Part shown: positions 30,070-42,298 of the stretch, one piece after another
How the letters are laid out: each line of letters starts with the position of its first letter
Numbering within the stretch: position 1 is the first letter of the stretch
DNA from: Nymphaea colorata
Lineage: Eukaryota > Streptophyta > Magnoliopsida > Nymphaeales > Nymphaeaceae
Length of the DNA: 60,000 nt
NCBI RefSeq assembly: GCF_008831285.2
Contig: NC_045144.1
Coordinates: 8,657,886 to 8,717,885 of the forward strand
Direction: 5' to 3'
Position numbers and translations under genes: made by a program
The notes under the pieces: generated by a model
Databases searched by the model: none
What the model was told of the DNA's origin: nothing
The model's input: only the letters and a program-made list of their open reading frames with translations

Positions 30070-30277
30070 TGACGAGTCATTTGTCCACATGTATGAGTCA
30101 TTTCTCCTCTTTTAAATCTTGTGAATCTTGTAAATCTTGTAAAGTAGTGTTCACTACGAACAAGGTCACTTGATGTTTTTGTCAGTCAGTGTGCGCCAGT
30201 CAGTTTTGCTTTTGACAGACGAATGTTTTTGCTCAATTATTGTATTGACACCATATGTTAGCAACTCGATATAAATA
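30070..30277 (+). promoter_or_regulatory. Viral promoter-like region, right arm
   Basis: A TGACG element (30070-30074, within 'ggaatgacgagtcattt') is followed about 200 nt later by TATAAATA (30270-30277) and then a leader-like stretch to 30522. This resembles the as-1-like plus TATA layout of caulimovirid transcript promoters. It would fire outward (rightward). Activity is not shown by sequence alone. Confidence 0.45.
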
Positions 30278-30520
30278 AATGTTGTCGAGTGCATTACAAG
30301 ACATCGCTCTTTTGCCATCAACCTTGTGTCTTGTGCCAAAAATTTCTCAACTCTTCCTTTGCTTTGAGCAAAGAGAGAGATGAAGAGTGTGATTTGCCTT
30401 CCTGAACATTGGGTTTTATTATCTATAGTGGCAAGCCTTCAGTAGTATTGTGGTCCCTCATCCCAGTGAATCCAAAATAGCCCTTTGTAACGTACTGTAG
30501 CACCGGCCGTTATTGTAGCG

Positions 30521-30522
<2 letters not shown>

Positions 30523-30580
<58 letters not shown>
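30523..30580. repeat. (AT)n microsatellite at viral junction
   Basis: A long uninterrupted AT run begins exactly where homology between the viral arms ends. Confidence 0.9.
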
Positions 30581-30582
<2 letters not shown>

Positions 30583-33255
30583 AGAGGGAGAGAGAGATTT
30601 ACAATCTTTAAAATCCAAAGGTTACAATCCTAGAAATATGGGGTTTTTATCATTGATGTCGCAACATCTAAACTCTTTTTGACTTTCAAATAACCGATTA
30701 GATTCACAGAACAATATTGACATGGCACAAATGAAAAAAAAATTCATATACATCAACAGTTGTTAGTATGCTCTATGCACAAACTTATATGCAATCTGAT
30801 ATTTTCTATAGTGACAGAATGCTTGTAAGCTTCATTCTTATATTGTCCCAATGTTTGACAAGTTTTGATCTAATCTAGGCATATGACAAACTGGAAAGCT
30901 ATGAAGGATCATGTGATACAAGAGACGAAAGATTACACATTAACATATTAGCGGAGGGGATCACCTTAAGATAGATTTCATATGCTGATTTAGGAGGATG
31001 TCTTAATATTAAAAACTCTGCGACATAGATTTTTTTCCACTAGTAGGCACCAAAATGTCATTGAGGGGTTGATAGCCCACGACAATGGGCGTAAATTTAA
31101 TAATTTATTGCATTATATGAGAATGCATCACGTCATTTATTCGAAAACTACATATCACAATTGGACATGGTCAGCTTTAGGTAGCCTCTCAAAAAATATT
31201 GTAATAATGAAGCTGCAGTATTCTCTAGCAATAACAGGAGCATACTTCATGTTGACATATGAAATCAAAGTATCTTGTTAAGAGAGGACTGAAAATCATC
31301 TCATGTAAATTGACGATATTGGGCCAAGAGAAATGGTTGCAGAGCATCTTCTAAAGCATTGGCACCAAGATTATATTCCAAATATATAATGGTTGATGGA
31401 TTTGGTTGAACATTCTTGGTTGAATCCACTGTTTATGTGATTGTGTCCGATTCTCATCATTTCCATTGTGAATTTTGCGCAAAGCTTCTCTTTTTGAGAG
31501 AGAATGTAGTGAAATGTCAAATTGTTGGACCAATATGATAGATTTAGATGCCAATCTACCCATATTTAGTTTCACGTAGGTACATAAATTTCCATAAGCG
31601 CATATCATTAGGCCAAGTGAGAGAGCCATGAGATGGCCCTAGTGAAATGCATTAATGACTAAGAGGAGATTAATCAATTGATTCATCTACTGCATTTGTC
31701 AAGGGCATTTACACCCTACATGAAACTCAAAAAAATTATCCTATTTAGACCTTGTGTGACGATGAAAACGATATAGGAACACATCGTAAATGCAGATTAG
31801 TGAAAGGAACCAGTCCCTACTCAATTTCTCTGTGCTCATCTTGGGCGGTGACCAGAGAAGAACATCCGGTGATTTCAACCTCAGCTACCATGGTTGCCTC
31901 AGGTAAGCATCTCCTTTTTATTTTATTTTTTATTTTTTATTTTTCTTTTAGGGTTGGGGGGTAGGGTGCCCCCAACAAGCAGGTCACTGCCTGACTATCC
32001 ATTCTTGATCTGCTAAAGATAAGAGCATAAAGCTGGCCAACAGACGTCTTTTGTGTGACGGAAGAAACGATGGTTCAGCATATTTTGTTTGAGTACTCAA
32101 CCTTGGCTAGTGTTTGGCAAAGCATTAATAACTGATTTGCTAAAGCAAAAAGGGAATCACCTACCACAAAGGTTTGCCACATCGCCATTCAAAGAAAATC
32201 AGATGGCCACTAGAATTTCAGATGCAAATGGAAATCACTTTTGCATGGGACCAGTCTAAAAGAGGCTGGATTCCTACCTAAACGGCATATATATAGCTGG
32301 TAAGGCAGGAAGTGCATTGTCATTCCAATTTCTATGGATGCTACTCCATTGGGGCCATAAATGGTAGGATTGCAACACTCTTTGAAAGGATATCCCACTT
32401 AGGTCCCTAATACAGTTCAAGACCTCAATGGTAAGAGGAACGAGGCCACCTTCAAGCCTCTTTTCTGGAAAGTGGGTTGTTAACATCCTACTGAAAAAAA
32501 AGGTCGGATTCCTAACTCGTCCACCCCACAATTTCTTGTTGAGAGCCTCAATATATTTGGCATAGATATTCAATTTTTTGCAAGGACAAGGTAGGGCCAG
32601 CATCCAGCAGGATTTCATTGGAAATTAACGTCAAAACTAACAAAATCATGCTACACCATAGCCGAATTTCCGGGTTGTAATACAACACTAACAGCCACGG
32701 CCAGAGTTGAGACCGAACACTCCTTTAGTACGATCGACATATTTACTTTCCTATTTATACTGGCTAATGAACTGATTGCTTTGTTCTCAAGCCCAAACTC
32801 GAATAACGGAGGGAACAAAGGATGGCAGCAGCACTAACAGCATTTTGTAATTGAGTTCATTATTCAGTGGAAAAAAAAAAAACAGAAAAACAACTCGAAG
32901 AAGGTGACGAATCCGCAATGGGGTTGACTTGGAGATGACATCAAGGATGGGAGCCAGATCGAATCTCATGAATATGCACACGGTGTGGTTGTATTTTTTT
33001 ATTGTCTGAATAAATAAAGATACATACATCAAACTGGAATCTAAGCATAGCAAATGACCCACAAGAAGGGATTGAATGGTGGAGAGAACGACATGTTGAA
33101 CCTTTTAAAAGAATGGATAAAACAATAATACATAAGCAATAATCCCACTTGCCTTGGGGAAAGGATACAGGACGGATAAACCCCAGACTAAATATTTCCT
33201 GGAAGATTTGGGTCCCAATTAAGAAAAGCAATTACAGTCATGCATATCTAGTGCT
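30581..33255. other. Intergenic; 3' flank of the glucosyltransferase gene
   Basis: No gene is supported. A 70-codon frame at 31069-31281 contains 'HDNGRKFNN', which faintly recalls an integrase DNG block, but nothing around it confirms this. The part nearest 33255 is presumably 3' UTR of the minus-strand gene. Low-complexity T/A-rich sequence lies at about 31915-31950. Confidence 0.45.
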
Positions 33256-36200
33256 TCAAACATCATCAAACTTCTTTGGTTGGCGCCACTGTGCAAAATT
33301 TCTAGCCAGCGAGTTTAGGAATGACGCACTGGCAACCCTTCTACTATACAGATGCTTTCCACTTAAATCAGAGCACAGCATCCTGGGGTCTCTCATCCGA
33401 TCAATCTGAGTTCCAACAGCATAAGTTCGAGTAAGAGTGGTATGAAACAAGTTTATAAGCACATGTATGTGTGTATAATTGTATTAGGAGAGCCATAACA
33501 AACGTAATTAACAATTTCATGTTTCACCAAAACTGTTAGGGGTGCTTGAATGGTGAAAAACGTCGAAGACAGTTCTGCCTTCATCGTGAGACGGCTATTA
33601 AAGTTCTCCACCAAACCATGTTAGAAAGCCCCTTTTATCAAAATTTCTAAGACGTGGGTGTGAGAAATTACAGAAGAAAGCCCTCTCAAACGTTCTGTCT
33701 GAGACATTCTCTCTCATGCTCTCAAACACACCCTTAATGTATCTGATAGAAACAAAAGAAACATTTGCAAGTAGTTCACACACCTTATCAACCTTTCCAT
33801 TTTTCAGGTGGTATCGAACACCTGACCAGTTTATGGACTGTGAAAAGTGAGACCGGAAAGCAGAAACTGGATACAGGAAATTATCAACCAGCATAGCAAT
33901 AAAGACCTGCACCAAGGACGCAAACAAATTAAGAAAAAAAGAACAAGCTTTTTTACAGTAACCAGTAAATACATGCACACAAATCAGTATAGTAATGAGA
34001 TGCTTACAAGTCCCCAATTGTAGGAACCTAAAGACACTGATGGCTCTTCTGGTGACAACATATTGCACAACTGTATCTCAACTTTAGTGAGGTTCCACAT
34101 TGAAAGTAGCTCTATAATCGTTGATACAGCCAAGCAGCCAACAAGCAGTAACCCTGAACAAAATTATGTTCCTCGGTTATCACATAACTTCTTCCATAAA
34201 CACATAACGGGTAACAAAATAGCATATTCTGAACCTCAGAGAGAGAGGCATGCTTCCTGCTCTTTTAGACTATGTTTGTTGCATGCTTGTCAAGAGAAAA
34301 TTTGTGGTTCTTTATCCAATTTGTGAATGGTATCCCTTAAGTTATTTTAATGATGTTCCAAAAGTGGAAGAAAACAGCTGACAAAAAGTTTACTCTATGG
34401 TGGAAACGAATGGAAAAGCATCACTTTGTCTCTTCTTTAGAAAAATGGAAAGACCCACCAAGTTCATGAAATTTGTTGGCATGACACTCCAGGTTCCCTT
34501 TACCCACTAGAAATACATCTGGATTGGTGCTCATTCCAGGTGACAAGCACCCGTGGGCTTTCTCAGGGCCCTGTCAACTTGGCAACAAATCCCAAGTTGT
34601 GCCCATCAGATGAAGAGGTAACATACCAGCCCTACTGTATCAAACAGGTTGAACTTCCATAAAAAACTAGGTGTCCATTTTGGGAACAGTAGTCAAATGC
34701 ATACAATTTACCATTATTCCTTGAAGAGAATTTCAACAAAAGATGGATCTTTACACATGCAATAGAAAATAGATAATATGAAGTACTTTTCAAATATTTA
34801 AATTGCTTCAAAATTAGAGTTTAATGAAAAAAACATCACCTTTATTTTCAGTTGATCTGCATACTTAATGTAAAAGAAGTTCTAGCCAGCAACACAAATA
34901 CAGTCCTCATTCCTCAAGATTTTATTGGTAGAGACTAAAGAAAGTCCTTCACTACAAGTTCTACAGTAAAATCATGCACTCGAAAAAAGAAGAGGAAAAA
35001 ATTGTTAAACTCTGAGTGTTCTATATTACCGCATTTTGGGAATTTACCATAAGCACGATCATGCTAGATCTATAAACTGCTAAAACTTGTGTCACAGTGG
35101 TGAAAGTAGTAGAGCAGACTCCAGCTGTTCTAATGCAAATTAGTAGTAGTGTCAAGTTACAACTGCCTCCAGAGTCCTTTGGCAAGTTGGCAGACACAAT
35201 GACAGGATAAATGTGTTCTTTTCTCAAATTGTGATCTTCAACTAAACAAAAAGATTAAGCAACATACTTACCACAGTTGCCATGAGCTTCCTTTCCTGCG
35301 TAAGGTCCAGATCTTAGAGCTGCCACTATGTGAAACAAGGCCATAAAATATGGCATAACAAACCCCAGGACAGGTAACAGTGTGAAGTAAACAGAGCTTT
35401 GTTCATCAACCAATTCATCCCTGTTACATATGACTCTAGGACAAACGTTTGCTTCCTCAAATAGTTCCAGTACCTGCACAGGAAATAAAAGTGTGAAATG
35501 CATGTAACCACATAACACATTTGACAATTTGCTGTCTTACAACATGAAGCTGATCCTTTTGTACCTCGAAAAATTTAGATCACTTGCAAGTGGGTGTGGA
35601 AAAATGGCCACTGGAGGAGAAGTAATCAGCCTCTTATGTGCACCTATGATAACAGAGAACAAGGAACTCTTAGAAAAATTGCAACTATTTGTTCCAGGAG
35701 TTAGAAAATTGATGACATTTTTCTTCACTTGAGTACTCCACATGACGAAAAGCTTCACACAAATGACAAATATATATTAAATTGTTGGAACTATAATAAT
35801 TGTGAAATTGACACCCTTCATAAAAAACCAGCCATCAAAAAGAGCCAAAAGAAAAACACTGCAGTACACAACCTGCATTTCCAACAAATATGTCAAAAAA
35901 AGGACTGCTCTCACCACTAGGACATTTGTTAAAAAACCCATTATCAAATACAGCACCAGTTCGAAGAAGCATATTATCACAAACAGAAACATATGAAGAA
36001 AAATCCCTAAATTTTCCCCTCAAAATGAAGCACTTTGTTGCTATCATTCTTCCAGCATATCTAGTGTGAGTGCTATGTCATCTTTAAAATATCAAGCATG
36101 AGAATGCTTGCAAAACTAGTGGAGTTGTTCATCAATTATTTACAGATCTAAGAGGTACTGGCTTGCAGCCAAAACATTAAAAGTTCCCAGATTTGTGATG

Positions 36201-39200
36201 CATAGTTTATAAGATACACCTCATAGGTTTCTTCCTTATATAGCACATCAGCAGCACCTAATCGAGCAACATTAACCGCATATCCTAACAGGGACAGCAT
36301 CACCTAATTAATGCAATGTTCAATACGGTAATACAGCCTAAAAGAGAAGTAAGTACTCCAACTTCCATCCAAAAGTGAAACCAAGGAACAGGTCACTAAC
36401 TCACTAGCAAGTGAACTTTCCTCATAATATGATAGTTTATCCCTTCTAAAAGCTCGATAACTTAACTGGTAAACCAACTAGTAGGGATACAGTGCTGCAA
36501 GGACAACGTAAGTTCAGAACATGTATACATTCAGTTGAGCAATATTTTGTGTAACCTTTTAAGTTAATGGAAAAGAGTCAAAAGACAATGGTTCCAACAT
36601 TAACCCTATTCTATTGTACACAGAAATGGCCAGCTGTTTAGCTACTACTTGTCCAACCAAACTGGGACTAAGTGTTCTGCTTTTTCCCCTTTTCTTTTCA
36701 GGAACAGCCTTTAAGGCTTCAGAGCTGAAACTTCTTGGTCCAGGTATTGAAAATTTACAATCCACATAACAACTAACTCAATGCTGCCATCAGAATTTTT
36801 TCTAACATAATGTGCAATGATGCCACTGCAAATACTAATTCCATGCTCGATAAGTTATTGATCTACAGTATAAAGTATAAACCAACTAACAAAAACTGGA
36901 CTGCAATAAGAAAATAAAACAATGAATAGAAATGCAGACAGAACAAATCCTCCAACAATCTACTAAACAGCAGAACCCAGAAACACAAAACTACCTGCTA
37001 CAGCAGCAAGGGTCATGTCGTCAGAGTATCCACCATCTCGAAGAGAAGTAACCAAGCCATGTCGGTCATTCCTGAAATCATCTGCATGCATCTGAGCAGG
37101 GTATGTTCCAGTTAAATTTGGCGCTCATTGAAATGTATCATCAGCCTTCCTATTTCCTATAGCATCAGAAAGCAGTAATAAAAATTACCATCATGCACCC
37201 TCCCCATAAGAAGAATGTTTTTCCACCAGTAGCAAATCCCATTGAACAAGGCTGCAAGAGTCATATTTCAATATTAACCATGACTGTTATTTACGGCGTT
37301 TGTGGAAATAAGCACACGAGTCCAAGAACTTTCATTTGAAGATGCTCCACTGAACCCAAATTTAAGCACTATTAGTTATATGGGAATAGTCATATGCACC
37401 CACAAAATAATTTATTTAAAATGTTATAATTATAAATAAGTTTGTGCAATGTGAGAGTCACCCAAGAGTGAAATGACAGAGCCTAAGATGAAGAAAATGG
37501 GATCGAACATGTGTCACCCACAGACAATTGAAGATCATGGCCTGAAGGCTTGGAACTTGAACTGATCCTACAATTAAGAGCCATTGCAACTCCCACCATC
37601 AGTCTTCAGCAAAAATATCTAGAGTTTTTCACTTCATCCCATTGCCTATTACACAGAAGAAGGGATGTGGAAGGGCATCTAAGAGTTTCGACTTTCGAGT
37701 GTTGGCCAGATGGAGGGTTCCGTATGACAAGCAGGGAAAGTGAGAGATTCTTGCTAAAAGCAAGCAACGTTATTTTAGCAGATTGAGTACAAACAACAAC
37801 TGTGCTTCTATGGGACAGGGAATATCCATTCTTAAGAGGAAAGGAATATTAAGGAACATATGCACAAAACCAATATAAGTATATCTGATTTCTGGGATGC
37901 ACATTGTAATACAAGGTTCCCTCATATGCATACAACATATATTTGTATGCACACAGAAAAATGTCATTTCTTCATCCATCAATATTGAAGGTCTGACCAT
38001 AAATCTGTTGTCAAAGTGTAATGAGGGCCAAGATAATTTGTTTCATATTAGTCCTTCTCTGGTAGGAAATTGAAGATGTGTGTGTCTATAAATTTTTTAC
38101 TCAAAAAAGCAACAAATTTCCTTCCATTACAAATAACTACTAAATAAGGATAATAATTTTACAGAATAGAAAACCAGAACCATGTGACATCAAATTTACA
38201 GGACATTAAAGGAACTGATGAAATACATACCATATGATACTCATAAATACAGTAACTTCCTAGGCTCCCTGAAGGCAAATCCAGAGGATATCCAGTTTGA
38301 ATAAATATCTGCAATAAAAGTATTTGTGACGAAACCTTGTACCCAGGAAACTCTTTGGCATACTTACAACATAAAATTATGACAAACCTTGGGGTTCTTC
38401 TCCATTTCTGCAGTAAGGGCACCAATAGTCCCAGGATGCAGCCTAACATCATCATCTAGGAACAGGACATACTTGCTGTCTTTGTGCATCCTCTCCACAC
38501 CAATCTGCATAACAAATCGAACGATGTAATGTCACTTTGACATACTCCAAGAATGCCAAGTATGAACCTACTGGATAGAAAAAAGCAGCTTCAACGAAGG
38601 TAGCCATTGAGAAGATGGGGAAAAAAGAGAAAGAAAAATACGAACTGGGGTACCAAAAAAACCAGAAAATTGGTAAAATGTACTTTTAATGGCAAGGAAA
38701 TATGTTCTAGGTTTTTAACTGTTAAGTGCATTTTACTAATTCTACAAAGCTGTACATCCCCAAAAACCAGAAAATTGACCAAAAAAATATTTTTTAATAG
38801 CAAGGAAATATGTGTTAACTGCTAATCCATTTTACTAAATCTACCAAGCTGCATGTCAGTGTTGAAGAAAGAAATTTGAGTAAATTAGCAACATTAAAAC
38901 ACTGGGAAACCAGAAAAAAGCAAGCCTGGATCTCAAGCATATGAAACATTTAGCAGAAGACAGGACATGATGATGATAGAGGATTGAAAATTTGAATCCA
39001 AGAAAATGAAGCCAGACAAGCATCAATATGTGCCAGTTCTCTTAAATGTACAGAAACAAGCATGTCAGCAGCGTGAATTGTAGAGGGGGAGCTTTTGACA
39101 CAGAAACAAAAGCATAGTCACATATACTATGTTTTTGTTGCCAAAACAACATAAATTGTCTTTAAGGTGAAATTTTCTAAACCCTAAAACTAAAAGTGAA

Positions 39201-39809
39201 CTAACATAAAGTCATAAACACATAAGTTTGAAATGAAGAGAAGAAAGAACGAAATGAAAAGTGAAGAAGCAGATGAAACAACTCAAATTAGTCATCTTAC
39301 AAAAGCGGAAGAACCATTTTGGATTTCTAAATGAATAATCAGAAATTTTACAATTATTTTGTGATTAGATTAAGCATTTTAATAAAAGATTACAGGTAAA
39401 GACTTTTGAAGTAGAAAGTGTATCTTTCCAACTTCAGAACAGAATCTCAAGGGAATCAATATATAGTTGTTCATTATCATGTTAATCGTCATCTATTAAT
39501 GGTAACAAAAAACTGTACCCTTATATGAAAATAGTGACATTTTAGTATCTTACAGTGTAGAATTACCAACTCACAAATGCTACACTTATCATACAAAAAA
39601 GGGCCACCAAGAACAACAAAAAGAAACCGAAAGGAAAACTGTGTTTTTCAATCATTGGCTAGCACAAGATGTGAAATCAAAGCCTATATGATCATTCGTA
39701 GACTCTCCTTCAGCAGGATAAAAAGTACATGTAATCTAAAAGATTAGGAATATTTTCGAAGTTATTGCAAGAAACAAGACTTTCTGAATAATACGTGTTC
39801 AAATTAAGT

Positions 39810-39879
<70 letters not shown>

Positions 39880-42257
39880 GAAGCACGGAGAATGTGGCCT
39901 TTCACACACATCCCCCATGCATTGCTCAGGGGACGTGTTTGATCACGCCTGCCTGATGCAACGCATCAGGCGGACATGTTCAGATGGAATACTCATTGTC
40001 CATAGCAACTGGGATTCAGTCCCTCTATATATATGTATGTGTGTGTGAGAAACCCTTCAATTTTCAGCCTGGTAGATGATATGTCAATCATGACCAAAAA
40101 GAGATAAAAAAAAATGGTAAATAACAACAAAGCCTTGGGGGCAGATTTATGCAATGTTTTCAAAAATAGAGTCCAAAAATAGCAAAAGGAGAACTTTTTT
40201 AACATTCATACTAGCATTTGAAGGACCAAACTGAGGAATAGTAGAACACTGACCAATTGTTGACTAGATGCTCAACTCAAAGTGGGTATAACGACTTAAA
40301 GGACTAGGACGAGTCGCCTGACTAGCACCTAGCCCATTTGGACAATCAGTCAGATTTACTAGTGCCTATTTCGACAACTAAGTATTCAAATGATCAAAAC
40401 AAACCATTAACAGAAAAAATGAGTCCACAATCCACATACCAACTGATTATGAATCTTCTGACTGCAGGTTGTAGATAATCCAGCAACAACAATCTTTGCA
40501 TCAATAGAATCCTGGCAAAGAATATAAAAAGAAGTAAGAAAGTGGCTAGAAGCACATAGAGATAATATAACATTAGTTCTCATAGAAGTTGCAACAGATT
40601 ATTTTGAGAATGGAGGAACATATGTTAGATTTCTAAGACTGTTAACAGATTTGATAGAAGTGTCTAATTGACAAGATTCTTTTCCATATTTAAACTCTTA
40701 TGCCTGTGTCTACATGGGAAGAAAGGAAAAGGCAGGAGGGAAAACAAAAGGTATCTTACATGGCTATTAATACTGGCCTCAGCAGAACTATCATAAGCAA
40801 TGAAACACGACCATCTGACTAACAACTACCCATTAAACAGCACAAATGCCTCTCCAGCCCATCATATTATTTGTCTTCCATTATCTGCATTACATGGTCT
40901 GTGGTTGTAACTTATAGGATTGCCATGAGGATTCAGGACTACAAGTACATCACTCTAACACAAAGCCCAGCTGGTACAAAAGCAACAGCTGAGCAAATTG
41001 CAAATAATCATCTTAATGTCATCAACCACTTCTTCTGGGTTACAAATTTAATTTCCATTTTATCCATGTTTTGTTGGAAGGTATGATTGGTTCTGCCACA
41101 TGAAAATCATTCAGTTGACCTTGTTTATAGAGGACGAGGGAAGAGGGAACAAAAGGTCAGGTATTGCCCTTGATGTTCATTTCCCTGACAAAAGAACATG
41201 ATACTTTCTTAACAAAGAAAATGAATTGGTTTTGTATCTTGTATGTGTGAGTGTGAATTAAATTAAGAAAGGCAGTTGATTTGATCCGATAACTGGCTTT
41301 AGAGAGCTGTAAATTTTTATCGCCAAGAAAGGAATATAGTTCAGAGCAGACATAGAAAAAGCACAAAATTCATTGCTAAAGTTCCACAACTTGTGATGAA
41401 CATAAAAGCTACTAAGGCTTTTTTTTTACCAATTTGATATGAAGCTAGCTCATGAAGCATTTAATTGAGATATTAGGATTAATCTCTTTGCATTCTACTG
41501 GCATAATCACCTCAAACAATAAACAAACACTACACAAAATTTCTCATACTACACATTGCACCATTAAAATTAAATGGTTCAGATTTTTTAGAGATGTTTA
41601 CCATCATCCTCATTCTAGCAGCTTGAAACTATATTGAGGTAGGATTTAATCTTTGCAACATACTGGCATAATCACTTTGAACAATGAACTATCAGAATAA
41701 CACTTCTCACACTATATATTGTGACATATACGACATCCAATATTCACCTTAAATTCTGAAATCAATAATGACACAGCATGATAAGCTGGATCCTCAATAC
41801 TCTCGACCACAAACAGAAATTCCACGGGGCCACCATAGAGAGAAGTCATCTGTATTCCAATATTTAATCCAACAATATTAGTCATCAAAGCTAACAGAAA
41901 CAAAAGAAAGAACAAAGTCAACACTAGGTCCTAAACATGAAAAACCATGTAAAATAACTCATCTTAGTGAATTGGAGAAAGGAAGACAGCCCCTCTGCTA
42001 AAGACGTTCTAAAAACTAAAGTAAACCCAACACAAACAATGACAATAAAAGAGCAAAAAAGAACTGCACTTAAACCTTGGCCAATTTAGGGTTCAAGGTC
42101 ACCAGCTGCAAAAAATTGCTTTTGCAACTGGAGTCCAAGAACTTTTCTGGGGTACATCAAGATAAGAAATTACGTGTTAGTTGTTACTATTAATTCCTGT
42201 CAGGCCAAGTCACACAGGTGCAGGGCGTAGATGTGGGACTTTAAAGAAACACCGGTG

Positions 42258-42298
<41 letters not shown>

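Larger units (their letters stand above)
23306..30522. mobile_element. Endogenous caulimovirid-like pararetrovirus, head-to-head inverted repeat
   Basis: Two degenerate copies of one viral polyprotein region face opposite ways. The left copy reads on the minus strand (26418 down to 23306) and the right copy on the plus strand (26419 to 30522). They share sequence from a coat-protein-side block through protease, RT, RNase H, a Cys/His tail and a promoter-like terminal region. A 178-nt RT stretch that I aligned by eye (left about 25195-25370, right about 28530-28705) is about 86% identical. Both arms end at the same viral position ('ctgtag' before unrelated flanks). No LTR, integrase or tRNA primer site is seen, which fits a caulimovirid better than a Ty3 element. 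Both copies contain stops and frameshifts, so this is a relic. Confidence 0.85.
27085..30522 (+). repeat. Right arm of viral inverted repeat
   Basis: Pairs with 23306-26418. It ends directly at an (AT)n microsatellite beginning at 30523. It is somewhat longer than the left arm because of indels. Confidence 0.85.

Noticed and set aside
23306-30522. Interpretation as a Ty3/gypsy element with LTRs
   Set aside because: The repeated arms are inverted, not direct. No integrase, TG...CA ends, primer site or target duplication was found. The Zn-knuckle, protease, RT, RNase H order with a promoter-like 3' region fits a caulimovirid better, although the RT alone cannot fully exclude Ty3 ancestry.
31069-31281. 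Possible integrase fragment ('HDNGRKFNN')
   Set aside because: Only one short motif resemblance; no following integrase Glu block, RT or LTR nearby.
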